Notes under the pieces: model-generated
Seen by the model: the letters and a program-made list of their open reading frames with translations, nothing else
What the model was told of the DNA's origin: nothing
Databases searched by the model: none
In this document: positions 1-11,056 of the stretch, in pieces
Numbering within the stretch: the stretch's first letter is position 1
How the letters are laid out: the number at the start of each line of letters is the position of its first letter
Program-made: the position numbers and the translations under genes
Source of the DNA: Gracilaria caudata
Taxonomy: Eukaryota; Rhodophyta; Florideophyceae; Gracilariales; Gracilariaceae
NCBI GenBank assembly: GCA_030374735.1
Contig: JASCIV010000248.1
Coordinates: 1-28,951, forward strand
Reading direction: 5' to 3'
Length of the DNA stretch: 28,951 nucleotides

Positions 1-698
1 GACAGTCTTCAACGCCAATATTAGCAGGTGCTTTCGGTATGCAGCAGAGAGGGATACCATTGGGCTGCCAGGGAGTTTTGCAGCCACTCTTCTAATAGTC
101 TAACTACTGAAATCCAGCGAACGAAGGAAGCTTTCATTTTCGTTTTGGGGGTCCTTATATCCGATGACAGCAGAACATAAAAATAGAAAAGTCGTATAAG
201 TAAAACGTGCACATCCTTCTTCAGTGCGAACATCTTGCACAGCTTCTTTCGATGTACAGAATAGTTGAAGTGTTTGAATTTTCACTTAGCAGACGTGTCC
301 TGGCATATGACTGCGCCATACTCGCAAGAAGCTCCAAATCGGTATGTACAAAGGGCACACAGAACCAGAAGCAGTTCAGGCTCACCCTTTACCATATCCG
401 TACAACAAAGTACCAAAGCAAATTCTAAACCCTTTACGCTGTAGAACCCACAAAACCCTTATAACGAGCAGGGCGCAGATTGCGAAGAATCAGGGAGAGT
501 TGTTCAAAAATGTTTAGTTCAGTGGAGAAGCAACACGAGTTAGCTCACAGGAAGAAAGTTTGGGATTTTTGCCCAAATCCCAATCAAATCGTGTATCTGC
601 TGTCTACGCCTTCAAGCGACAACCACAGAAGCATTGTTCAGACTCAGGTCATTTCATTGTAGATGGGCGCAGATTTGAAGATGAAGACTAGAGCATGT
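1..698. other. No supported gene
   Basis: Only short ORFs (about 60-75 codons) occur on either strand. None has a recognisable motif or a compositional coding signal. The right edge is the 3' flank of the minus-strand nuclear-envelope gene, so its 3' UTR and polyadenylation site should lie here, but no clear signal stands out. Confidence 0.5.
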
Positions 699-3380
699 TC
701 ATCTCCCGTCAAGGAAACTCATGATGTAGGATCCAAGAGTTCTCCTTGGAGTCACATCAAGGTCTGCATCTGAGCGCAAATCCAAGCTGTCCAGACTTAC
801 CCGACTGCCAAAGCTACAGCTTTGCCGACTAAAGCTATCGAAAACAGATCCTGAACTCCGTCGACTTCCAACATATTCGTAGGTGTAGCTGGACATTCCT
901 CTAATAGTTTGATGTTTCCACAGAACCCTAGGATCGCTCTTAAGAATATCCTCCACATCCTTCCACAATTTGATCACTTGCGTTGTTGGACGCCCAAGCA
1001 CTTCCTCTCGTAACATGACATCGGAAACAAAAGCCACGTTTTCTTCGTTGTTGCGAAAGCCAACAACTTGATCTCGGAGAACTTCTAGTGATTTCTGATG
1101 AGTTGCTTCACATTGCAGTTGTCGACGACGTATGAAGTAAATCTTAACCCGGACGAACAAGAGCAGTAAACAAACAAATGCAACCGAAAGGATTTCGTAA
1201 ACGTATTCCATGACTTCTCTTTTTAGCTTGCACTTGAAAGAAATCCTCGGATGGTGCAACCCAAACGTCCCATCCGAGGCGAGGTAAACTCCAGGATGTT
1301 CCTCGCTCAGGATGTCAAGTCCCTTACGCGTTGCACTCCCAAGAATTTGGCTCTCATCCATGTCTCCCCGGAAAAACGACGAATCGTCTTTCCGCATTTG
1401 ATAAAAGTGTTCTACCAGAAGGCTCCCTAGCTCACCGTAATTGAGAGCAGTTGGAACAGCTTCTCTACATTCCTCTCGACCGGCAAGTTCCGAAAGATTT
1501 TGATAAGCATGATGGACAAGATGGTCAACTAATTTGTCAAATACATGGTCCCGAACACATTTTGCCCCGCTTCGAACGAATCCAGATTTGCAGAACAAGA
1601 AACCATCCGAACACATACCATTATGAGGACATCTTCCGCACAACTCGCCGCTTCTGGTGTAATCTATGGGAAATGAAGAGGGTAAACGAAGCTATGGTTA
1701 GTCTCTAGTTAAATTATACAACAAGACAAGAAAGGCTGCGGGCTCGTCTCTGCTTTCCCTTTCATTTTTGTACCAGGAGATTTTGCCTCGGAAAAAAAGA
1801 AAACGGTACAACTTACTCAAAGGTGAGTTTTTGTCACAAAACCAAATAGTTGCAGGAAACAAGAAGGATTGTAGAGAAACCCCCCACAACAGTACTAGCG
1901 CCGATCCAAAGATAAGAAGTGATGACACAGCTAGTACTCGCCATGCATTACGCCTAGAAACGTTCTTAGTATGCTTGCTACCGTCTGCACCTCTCGAATT
2001 GTTTGCGTGTTTTTTTCTTGTCTGTTGTCTGACGAAGACACCCTCGTCATCTTCCTCAGCCACTGACGGCAAAGAAATGCCTCGTCTTCTTCTCACGTCC
2101 GGCTTTTCATCTCTCTGAGGTGCTTGAGCATACTGTTGATTTTTAGGTGGGACTTTCTCCTCATCCATTGTTTCCATTTGCAATACTTTCGCACGCACAA
2201 GACCTATAAGCTCTTCTTTTGACGCTAAGTTTGCGAACCGGACATTATGAGCTCGCAACCAATCCCGAACATCTTTCGTACTCCACTGAGTAAAGTCAAG
2301 AAGTTGTTCCTCGTCTTCAGTATCAACCATAGAGCCTCGATCAGAATGATGGCTACGGTCGCTTTCATATGCATCGGTGTCAACGGAATATCTTCCTGAC
2401 GAACATCCTTGTGTCCTCGGTGAGATTCGTGACCATGAAATGGTTGAATGTCGTCCTCCCCATCGAGTAGTGTTTGTTTCTACTCATTAAGAGATGAATT
2501 GTAAGTTAGATCCACAACCTGGACAGGTTTGTCATGTTCCTGCTCGTCAGCATCCGAATCATCTTCGTCGTCAACAGGTTCATCATCGGCCTCGTAATCT
2601 GGATCCTTATCCGACACGTAATTTTCATCGATGTTGAAAAACGATTAATCACGAACAGACGGTTTAGTTGAAACTTCAGAAATGTCTCTCTGTCTCGTTC
2701 GCCGTTGAACAGAAAAAGGCGTTGTCGGGCGCTTACCTTCAGTGCGAAGAGTTGCTCTCCTCGCAGTAGAAGAGGCGGATCCCTTCCAAATATCATCGGA
2801 ATCGTGCGTTTTGAATGTTCGTTGCGCTGCATCCGCCACAGAGCTGGAGCGAGCGCGCGAGGAAGGGCGGGAGACTGGCTTCTCTTTCGTGTTCGGTAGC
2901 AATGGCTCTCGAAGCTGCGCAAGAAGCGAAGGTTCAACCCAACTTGAAGAGCGACGGCGCTGTCTAGTGCCAGCAGCCATGTCGGTGGTCGCTTCTCGTC
3001 GTTCTTCTTCAGCGGCAGACACGCGGGCAGCAGAAGGCTGTTGAGCTCGCGAAAACGAGGTTGGCGCTTGATTCATATCAGGCTGCTGAGCGGTAGAGGC
3101 CCCCCCGAGCACGCTGCAGGGATGCTGGGGATGAAAGTCTGGACTGAAACAAATTGGGCTGTTGCACTGGGGAGTGTGACTGACCAAAATTATGCTCATT
3201 CCATACGTCGAGCGCAGCGGTAAGAAGCTCGGACTTGCGTGGCGGACCCGGCGTTCCATCACTTCGTGCGACATTTTTAATAGATACATCGTAACGTCGC
3301 AATAACTCACGAAGCTCGACGACACGCATCTGCTCAATTTCATCGCGCGATTCAATCGTGACGCCGGTTGGGAGGACACA
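699..3380 (-). CDS. Src1/Heh/Man1-like inner nuclear membrane protein (HeH + MSC), split gene
   Basis: The family comprises integral proteins of the inner nuclear membrane that bind chromatin and ESCRT-III/nuclear-pore surveillance factors. Reading the minus strand: an HeH (SAP/LEM-like) domain lies at about 3380-3200 (core MRVVELRELLRRYDV, then a KSELL helix). It is followed by an RS-rich linker (about 3124-2737) and an acidic linker (DYEADDEPVDDEDD, from 2598). A second HeH domain starts near 2330 (FTQWSTKDVRDWLRAHNV...SKEELIGLV). Membrane segment 1 is VLAVSSLLIFGSALVLLWGV, followed by FCDKNSPL. After an intron, 1663-699 encodes a Cys-rich start (CGRCPHNGMC), a lumenal stretch, membrane segment 2 (ILSVAFVCLLLLFVRV) and a winged-helix-like end (MLREEVL...LWKDVEDIL...RG), together the MSC domain. 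The start is unresolved: in-frame ATGs lie at 3506 and 3554, or an exon may begin at 3380 after an AG. One frame change near 2380-2490 has no splice solution. Family assignment is strong; the exact gene model is not. Confidence 0.82.
1664..1816 (-). other. GT-AG intron in the nuclear-envelope protein gene (153 nt)
   Basis: The donor is a perfect GTAAGT (1816-1811). The acceptor is CCCATAG ending at 1664, preceded by ACTAAC (a branch-point-like motif) and a pyrimidine-rich tract. Removing it joins the membrane-1 exon in frame to the MSC exon, giving SPL-NYTRSGELCGRC across the junction. This is the clearest intron in the window and shows the DNA is eukaryotic. Confidence 0.88.
2599..2736 (-). 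other. GT-AG intron in the nuclear-envelope protein gene (138 nt)
   Basis: The donor is AAG|GTAAGC (2736-2731) and the acceptor is GATCCAG|ATTAC (exon resumes at 2598). The phase-1 join gives RTE-DYEADDEP, linking the RS-rich linker to the acidic linker and removing an in-frame TAA. Other AG acceptors nearby either keep a stop or leave the acidic frame. Confidence 0.7.
3125..3206 (-). other. Candidate 82-nt intron after the first HeH domain
   Basis: The HeH frame and the RS-rich frame differ here. Donor GAC|GTATGG (3206) and acceptor TCATCCCCAG|CAT (exon resumes at 3124) join them in phase 0. The competing explanation is a one-base excess in the run of seven G (plus-strand C 3100-3106), because six G would also keep one frame. 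Transcript data would decide. Confidence 0.45.
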
Positions 3381-3439
3381 CTGTGCTCGGTGACAGATGT
3401 CGAAGTCAAAAATGGTTGTACATGAAGCCCTGAGAGGCT

Positions 3440-3735
3440 GGTGGATATCCCGGAGATGCACTCTAGATGCCCAAAATGTATACTTATGATTTTCGGAAGC
3501 GGACATCAATTGTCGCATCCGTAGTAGATCGTGGGAGGGTCTGATGAATGTCATCAGGAAGCCACTTGGATATCTAAAATTCTGGATATCCGAATGATGT
3601 CCAGAAATGTGCTCCCTATGAATCTACTGTAAGCCGATGTCCCGTTGATATCCCTTTGATGTTTCAGAAAATGTACCACGGATATGCAAATGATGTGCGT
3701 TTCAAAAATACCACCGGACATCAATCGGACATCGA
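3440..3735. repeat. Cluster of degenerate GGATATCC / GATGTCC motifs
   Basis: GGATATC or close variants occur near 3442, 3568, 3583, 3650 and 3679, interleaved with GATGTCC / GGACATC words near 3597, 3637, 3716 and 3727. Spacing is irregular, so it is not a simple tandem array. It may be the remains of a palindromic repeat or MITE. It overlaps the possible 5' end of the nuclear-envelope gene on the other strand. Confidence 0.35.
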
Positions 3736-4666
3736 TTTGACTCTCTGGGAAGTTATTTCGCTCACGGGCGTGGCATTGAGGCCACTTTCGAAGAATTCCG
3801 ACGCTCTACGGACGAGGGAGCGCGGTGCTGTGACAGTTGATAAGTGCAGCGTGGATAGATAGAAGGCGTGCATGTTGATCCGGCGCCTTTTCGGGCGTAC
3901 CAGCAACGACTCGAAAACTCGTTGCCGTGGAACGCTGGCGCTGGCGCTCACTGGTAGCCAAAGTTGATTTCGCAGCTGGTAATATTAACACAGGCATATG
4001 TCATCCTTACAGCTCAGCAGCATCGACCTTTCCCATACCTTCCAGTTTCTACTGGAACCTCAAATCTCATCCGTCTTTGCGGAATGGGAATGTGCTCCGT
4101 TAGTTCACCTACGCTTGCGCTTTTACAAATGCACCTTTTAAAACCCTAATCAGACCACCAAGCCGCCTCTCAATACACTCTTCAAGCCTTACCTTTGCTG
4201 TCGCGAGGATGACCATTTACCCTTCTGAAGTTTCCATATTGGAAGTGCTCCTCCTTCGAGCACATGTGGTGGACGTGGATGTGCGGAACAGTGATCAAGT
4301 TTATACGTCAGACAGACCTGAACGTATGCGCCTGGCGAGCTTGCACCATGCAGTCCCGTATTCTCCCATCTTGTGCTCCTGTTTTGTGGCTTTCTCTCGT
4401 ATAATCGATACAGTTCTCCCTGCTCACTTTACGCGAGCTCTACTGCTCAGGCCCGAAAAATGTTAACCACATCAGCTTACTTGAATAAAAACAGGCAGGC
4501 TCATTTTTCATTTGAGCGATGCCTTCAGTGTCAGTCATAGAGACGCCGCCTCCGTGTTTGAGTTGACGCCAGCTGTGGCGGTAGGGTTCAATCCCCAACG
4601 CTCCGGTGAGTAAGGTTGATGGGGTGATGGAGATGTGATGGGCTGAGGTTCAAGTTTCGAAGATCC
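3736..4666. other. No supported gene
   Basis: Short ORFs at 3964-4149 and 4209-4466 (plus) have no recognisable domain. The stretch near 4510-4610 contains a tRNA B-box-like GGTTCAATCCC and a small hairpin, but not a foldable tRNA. Confidence 0.4.
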
Positions 4667-5321
4667 ATGGCAGCAAGTACCCCGTTGCTGGGAGCATACG
4701 CGTGGCGCAGCAGAGACACGTCGAACGACAATGATGGGGAAAAAAGACGGCAACAGGAACTACCAACAGGAGATGTACAAAGGGGTACCAATTTCTGTCA
4801 GTTGGTGTCCGAAATGCTACTCCAGTGTGCGGACAAAAGCAGTACAGGCGACATTGGCTGGCCATGTTTCGTAGCACTTTCAGATCAACAGACAATCGAG
4901 ATCATTAATTGGCCACCATCGGTCTGTGTGAAAACGGATACCGATGACGGTCTAGATTACATGCCTAATGCACGGACATGTTCAGTACTGTCATCGATTT
5001 TTTGTAATAAATTACGGCACATTTTCGGACCAAACGTGTCCAGAATCATTGTTCACTGGGCACCAGGAGCAGAATTGTCGCCTGTGCTTCCCGTAATCGC
5101 CAAATTATCTGTGGACTTTCCACGCCCTGGCCTTGATTGGGGACGTAACGTGGCAGCCGTTGTGTTATCCGTGCGCGCAGGTTCTCATGCTCGTTACGGC
5201 TGATGAACTCATACGACCGTTGCCAGGATTTCGCTTTGCTGTTTCGGCGATGATTTCGAACGAGTTTTTGAAACTGGGTCTTAATAATTGGGGGCTCCTT
5301 TCAAGTTCTGTAAAAGAATAG
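4667..5321 (+). CDS. Hypothetical protein, possibly frameshifted
   Basis: The ORF at 4667-5203 encodes 178 residues and matches no family I recognise. It starts MAASTPLLGAYAWRSRD and continues with a hydrophilic stretch rich in D, E, R and Q. The remainder is mixed alpha/beta-looking sequence (e.g. GWPCFVALSDQQTIEIINWP) with no signal peptide or membrane segment. From about 5105 a second frame (ALIGDVTWQPLCYPCAQVLM onward, ending at 5321) looks at least as protein-like as the end of the first. A single-base frameshift or a small intron could therefore join them into about 215 residues. No catalytic motif is visible. It could be a real lineage-specific gene, a decayed one, or a chance ORF. Confidence 0.3.
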
Positions 5322-6500
5322 ACGGTAGGCTGTGTCGCGAATTGCAACGGATCGTTTTGGGCTTTTTCTGTGCAAAACAATGCACTATATATAAGTTCAG
5401 TACTTGGACATATGATCAAGATATATAGCTCTTCCAGCTCTGTTTTTGTGTGACATTTGGGGGATGGGAAACAGCGTACTGAATGATATGAAGAGAATGA
5501 GGTGCAAAGGTTTACTAGGCAGCGATGCCCTGCATAGGTTCCTTAGCTAAAAAGCTACTGTCTACACTCTACAGTGATCCAACCATGAATTGTGACGCTC
5601 GGATTGATCCCGAATGTTATACAAGACGACCGCTACCGTCGGCCTCGTTACAAACATTCGCCTTTCTTGTGTCACTAGATACACGCAAAATAAGAGCATT
5701 CGGAGGAACAGTGTCAATTGGTGACAGGTGATACGAAAAGATTTTCAAAACTTTGGTCCGAACGTGGATGCTATACAAGTACTGAGCCGGTGCAGTCCCA
5801 CTTTACCTTTTTCTTCAGGTTCAGCATGTAGGCTCAAACCTGAACCTGTAGAACCACAAGTAGGAGAAAAACTGACGTCTGAAGAACAACATGAGAGATG
5901 ATCCTGAACGTGAACTGTTTGCGTCCTATGGTTTTCCATTGCTTGTGGAAGAAGATGAACTTATCTTACACCGCCCCGAAGACCATGCGCTATCCGTGAG
6001 ATCACTCTCAGGGCTTTTTGTAGGTCACTTTTAAGGCTTACTACGGCTCTCTTTCTAGCATATCCTGCCCTTCGCTTAGCCAATCGAGTCTCACGTTCTT
6101 CAGGTAATTCCTTTTCCTTCGCAAGCCTGTACCGTTTGCAACTTAATTTGTTCTTTCGTTCTGTATTATTACCAGTACCTCTCCGAACCGTTTTTCGAAT
6201 GGCGTCGCTTAGGTACTCGTTGCTTATCACAGCAATATTTCGAGTCTCTTTAGAAAGCAAATGAACTATTTCCGGAGCACAGACGCTTGGGTCTACAGCT
6301 GAAGAGTATTATACAACCAGCAACGCCGAATTCCTCGGTAGTAAAAAGTTTTCTACCGGAAAAGAAATCTTCTTGTATAGAACAACTGGTACAGGGGAGC
6401 CACGATTTCGGGCGGACGAGCTCATTTTCAATGTGCGGAAGCTCTCGCACATTGAATCATGCCCACAAACTGGCAGCCGAGATCATGATGGTGCTTGAAG
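5322..6500. other. Scattered short ORFs, no confident gene
   Basis: On the plus strand, 5525-5731 (68 codons) and 5891-6034 (48 codons, MRDDPERELFASYGFPLLVE) look mildly protein-like. On the minus strand, 6260-5961 encodes a Lys/Arg-rich stretch (ELPEERETRLAKRRAGYARK) of the kind seen in basic N-terminal regions of some Helitron-linked and other repeat-encoded proteins. No transposase or helicase motif accompanies it, so the resemblance is not diagnostic. Confidence 0.25.
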
Positions 6501-8560
6501 GCCCTTAGAGCACATTAGTTATGTATGGATCCCGTCCAAAATTTTTGACGGGACCGAAACGTGTAATACTCACACGTTTTTCATCGTAATGGGTGTTGTC
6601 ATCCTGTACCATACCAAGAAGATCTCATTAGATTGTACAAGGGTATGAGAGAAACCGCAGGACTTCCAACACTTTGTGATCTTGCGGACTTTAGCATCAA
6701 TATTCCACCTACGTCTACTGATATCGTGCAATCAAAGTATTGGTTCGTTCAGGGAGCGCGCATTGAGGCTATTGAGCTACAGCGTAATTATGTGGCCCCA
6801 ATTTCGACCTGAGCGAACTGCCGTTACTCGTGTACCGATTAACCTGCGTTTCAATGAACAGACCCACTTAAATCACATCCCGCGTGTGTCGCTTGTCATG
6901 GGCGAAGTAAGCTTCCTGCAGTCGTGATTTGAACGCATTGTGTAAGCCACGGGCATGGAAGATTGCATGAAAACATCATGATCGCGCAGATCGTTATCGT
7001 CGCGCGCTGAGAAGTCACTCGTTCCCATCGTCGTGATATTCGTGCACGTCGAAGGCAGGAGCGGCATGTGTGCAACAGAATGAACATGCTGCTTCCCATG
7101 AACACCATGTAACCATTTGATGTCTGCATCAGCGAAAAACTCTGATCACCATCAGCGCTAATGTTTTCCAAAATTCTGCTCACCTTATCCGAGCAAAAAA
7201 GGTCTGATGAAGCAAAGTAAAAATTTCACTCACACATCTCATGTTTCAAAATTTTATCCAACCCGATTCCTTTCTTTTTCAAGACAGCCCCGTCTACCAG
7301 AACTAGATGGGAGAGAAGCTTCGCAGCTTGAGGTTCACAAAGTTCATCCCGCGAAACGAGAATCAGGTCTTGTACTTTTGCAAGGAGCTAAGATTCTCAT
7401 CAGCTAGAGTTCTCACACTTTGGTATCGAGAAAGAACTTATATTGGTTATCTTGTGAGAGTATGATTGCATACTCTACAGCGAGAGGTAGTAACTAATTC
7501 AAACACAAGTTTACCGAAAAGGCGCAAGATATCAACTACTTTTTCCCAAGACTCTCTGAAAAAGTACGTGTTGACGGTACTCATGGCTAAATCTATCTCT
7601 ATCAATGAAGTACCGTCGGTTCTGAATGTCGAGAAATCTCAATAGCCTTTCAATGCAACCGAGCGTACTCAGTGGTTATCTCTCCGCTGGATTATTATCA
7701 GTGTGGATTAGTTCAAAACGCTCATCCTCGATCAAACAGATTTGCCACTCCACATCGATGAGCGCCGCTATAACTCGAATTCATCCCACATCGATCACAA
7801 TCTCTACTATTCTTTTTATCGGCCCATAGTGCAAGTGTTTGGATTTATGCTGTCGTGATCCGGAATTCTTTTCAGATGTTGATGGTGACCCACGAGAAGA
7901 CTCAAATTCTAAAACAAAATGGGCAGCAACGCAAAACCTTTGCCACGCACAGCGTGCAGCAATTCTGGAACGGAAAGCAGGACCGTCCATGCTCTCAGTT
8001 GTACCTTTGGTCAATGACTTCGTGAGTTTAACACAAATTTATTCGAGTGCGTTGGAAAGTTCTCCATCATAAATCGGCCAGCGGCTCCTTTTCGTGACGT
8101 TCTAAGCTGAATTTCAACTAGTCCCTAGTCAACCTCGAAGCCCCGAGTATGTTACTAATGTCGTTACACTTGATTCATAACATCACAACCATTTGTAATC
8201 TAAGCTCAAATAAATCTAAGGCAGCATTCATCCATCTCTTTTTGTCGTTCTATTTTCTGTAAATATTTTCCTCGTTTGGGTTTCGGTTTTCAAGTTCCCA
8301 TCGAGTCTGGTCATATTCAAGTCGAATTTTGTACGTTTTCATGCTTTTTGTTTTTCATGTGTTATTTCCATAGCTGTTTTTTTTTGGTTTCTGTGCTTTC
8401 AACTGGCGTTATGATTTCGTCCGAGCTTAAATCTTTCAGTGCAAGACTTCGACCCGTTAAAGAAGCTTCGAAAGTCTTCTGGAAGCTTTTGCGGTCTATT
8501 TTTCCCTTAGTCTCCACAACGCTCTGCACCCAAAAGTAAGCAGTCATGGAGGCTTCAGTT
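6501..8560. other. No confident gene; possible decayed coding remnants
   Basis: Short open stretches occur on the plus strand. Near 6640-6810 there is one reading GMRETAGLPTLCDLADFSIN. Another, near 7715-7850, reads LHIDERRYNSNSSHIDHN. At 7839-8072 an ORF reads RDPEFFSDVDGDPREDSNSK. They lie in different frames separated by stops and match nothing I recognise. They could be remnants of one decayed gene or element. Confidence 0.25.
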
Positions 8561-10327
8561 TAAAGGATTTCATAGAAATTGCTGCATTTCGAAATTTGTT
8601 TTGCGTACTATCAATCTCTACATAGACTCTGTTCAATCGCCTGACTTTTTTTGGTGGTCAACATCGATCACTTCCTCAACCGATCTCAGCCGATGAATCA
8701 CTTTGTACCTCAATGTTCTAACGTTTGTAAAGCGTAGTATTCCTCCTCAACCTCTTTGGTCATCTTAAAAAAGTAGCTTGGTAACAAATATCACTCATTA
8801 AACACTTTAATTTGAATCTCTTGAATGCCTTTGACGACAATTTTTGGTCTCTTGTTCTCGTGCTCTGCAACATGTTGTTCATATTACTTTTCACATTCTT
8901 AACTTTTGGTCATTGCCCTCGTTGTCTGCATGGGCAGTGCTTGCACTCAAAACTTTCATGCTTTGGACGAATCTGCAACTGAAACAGTATTCTCAAACCA
9001 GCAGTTTATTTCTAGCCGTGAAACAGCACTCCAACCCTACCAAACTATAAAGCACTCCGACCTTTCTCGGCTGAAAGGGTTCTCCGCAAAGAATGCTTAA
9101 AACTTTTCTGTGATGTCGATCTCTTTCGATTGCAATTTGGTTTATAGCTCAGAATCATACTTTTTGCCTTTCATCAGAGTCCTAGGAACTGTTTCGGGCA
9201 TGGTTGTTCGGTACATAAACTTTTGATTTTGGTAACAGATGATTAAAACTTCTCAGACGTCAGACGGGAATGAACGGAGAGAAACAAACAGACCACTGAA
9301 AAGGAGAGGTTTCTTTCGGGGTGTGCATTCTTTGTGACCTTTCTCTGAATGGATGCCGAAAGAAACGTCGTTTTCTTTAAAGGAAAAAAATGTTGGAGAA
9401 GTAACATGTAATATTTCTGAGAGACACCCCTGTTAACCATCGTTTTAATGAACTAGAAACGGCGGTGAAGGATAAAGAGAGAAAGAGAGAAAGAGACCAT
9501 CGCTGACGCTGATTTTTACGAAATTTTCTCCTAGGTTGTATCCGGCACCAGTTTTTTTCGATATTTTTAACAAAAATTTTTTATTGCTGCTTTAATCCTA
9601 CCAAAAATTTTCCAGAAATTTCTTCTTAAAAACAAAGGCATACCCGACCTTAGATCTATGAGAGGAAGTGCCACCCAAGAACACGTGGTCCTGTGTTTAG
9701 AGCCGGAGCCTTCTAAATAATATATAAAAGGTCATTACAAAACATGAGATAAAACTTCATCATAGAGACAAGTCTCTACTACTAACTTTTATAAGAAACT
9801 GTAAACGACAACCGGATTCTGCGCGCCTTTATGTGCATGAATTTGTACGTTTTTCTGAATTTTTTAACAGATTTTCAGGGTGATTTACACTTCGGGACAT
9901 CGAAACTTCGAAGTTGAATTCATCCGAAACACATAGAAGTACAAAATCGGTGTAATATTTGTTTGGTGAAATCCAACTTGTTGTGCAAATCTTCTAAAAT
10001 TCTGCAAAGGTGTTCTTTCTTTAAATTTTTTGCAGTATACTAAGGATTTACGAGCTGGGTGCGCCAACATTGGAAGACACTAAAAGCTTGAAATGGCGTG
10101 CAATCTGTCATTCTTTGCCCAATATCATCCATTGACACATTCTGGATATGATATATTTTGAGGTCCAATAAGAGTTTTCCACCTTTATCCAGTTCTGTTG
10201 TTCCCCTTCTCTCTCGTTTTCGAGGATGCTATTGTAAGAAACTCTTTTTTTCCGGGAGAAGTCTTTCATAAGTGCAACTAAAACATTTCCAATACTTGAA
10301 CGGTTTTTGCTAAGTGCAAAGAGAATC
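8561..10327. other. AT-rich intergenic DNA
   Basis: No ORF here has a recognisable motif. There is a short purine-rich (GA) tract near 9476-9498 and many A/T runs. The right end is the 3' flank of the minus-strand methyltransferase-like gene. The composition is clearly richer in A+T than the region after 24 kb. Confidence 0.5.
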
Positions 10328-11056
10328 CTATATCGGTTTAAACAAAAGGTATAAGGGTTTCTCGAAAGTTGCAAATCTCAGATTTTCTTGAACGGGATCC
10401 AGTTCGATCCCAACATTTTCGAAAATATTAAGTTCGTACTTTGTTATTTCCGCTGCTGCTAGTAGAGAATTGATGTTCATGGGAGCTACCCACGAAAAGT
10501 TTTCGCTCGACATATGTCTACCAACACTATAATACATTATAATTGGGGCATTTTTTCTACGACAGAGGTGTAGGACTGTCATTTTGTCAAGAATGTACTC
10601 GAAGGAACCCAAGAATGCAAACGCAACAACCCTTTTTGAAGAAAGAAATGGAAATTGATGTTCATTAAGGTTGCAGACTATCGTTCCCGAGTTTGGGACT
10701 CTTTCTTTGATGTCAACCGGGATATATGTCCATCGTTTTGGTGTATAATGTCGTAGAGCTTGAAAACCCGCTCCAATGTCTACCAGAACCCCTTTCTCAA
10801 ATTCTCCAATTCCTTGACTTTTAAGTATTTTAATCGCTATATCGCTCCGAAACGAGAGATTCATAAACCCATGGTCCTCCTGCCAAAATGGGGATTCAAT
10901 ACTTTCTGCTTTACCTTTTGAGCAATCCTTCACTTTAAGAGCCATAAACAAAATTCTATTGGAATACTGTGTTACTAGTTGACATATTACTAGAATTAAG
11001 ATTCCCGAAAGTATGTATGCAAGTAAGGATGATGATAGGAATCGAAAGCTCACCAT
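10328..11056 (-). CDS. Membrane-anchored SAM-methyltransferase-like protein
   Basis: This is an uninterrupted 242-residue single-exon ORF, one of the few intact genes here. Residues about 8-30 form one hydrophobic segment (LLAYILSGILILVICQLV), as expected of a type II signal anchor. The rest should be a soluble domain on one side of the membrane. Residues 90-97 (VLVDIGAG) match class I methyltransferase motif I. Asp115 in YIPVDIKERV fits the acidic residue after strand 2. CNLNEHQFPF and VVAFAFLGSFEYIL fit the following motifs and strand 4. The usual second glycine after motif I is replaced by FQ, so SAM binding or activity is uncertain. No substrate can be inferred. The start is the first in-frame ATG and lies directly before the membrane segment. 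Neighbours on both sides are gene-poor, so context gives no hint of pathway. Confidence 0.65.
   Translation of the reverse strand: MVSFRFLSSSLLAYILSGILILVICQLVTQYSNRILFMALKVKDCSKGKAESIESPFWQEDHGFMNLSFRSDIAIKILKSQGIGEFEKGVLVDIGAGFQALRHYTPKRWTYIPVDIKERVPNSGTIVCNLNEHQFPFLSSKRVVAFAFLGSFEYILDKMTVLHLCRRKNAPIIMYYSVGRHMSSENFSWVAPMNINSLLAAAEITKYELNIFENVGIELDPVQENLRFATFEKPLYLLFKPI

Noticed and set aside
2645..2736. ORF tail reading KRPTTPFSVQRRTRQRDISE as part of the nuclear-envelope protein
   Set aside because: It lies inside an intron with donor GTAAGC and acceptor CAG. Splicing removes it together with an in-frame TAA and restores the acidic frame.
4512..4606. tRNA-like segment with B box GGTTCAATCCC, a CGCCA-GCTG-TGGCG hairpin like a class II variable arm and a partial acceptor stem
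   Set aside because: No proper D arm or anticodon stem-loop can be folded, and the T stem has a mismatch. It could be a tRNA-derived SINE relic but is not a supported tRNA.
5961..6260. Basic minus-strand ORF suggesting a Helitron
   Set aside because: Only a Lys/Arg-rich stretch is present. No Rep HUH motif, helicase motifs or Helitron ends (TC...CTRR with hairpin) were seen.
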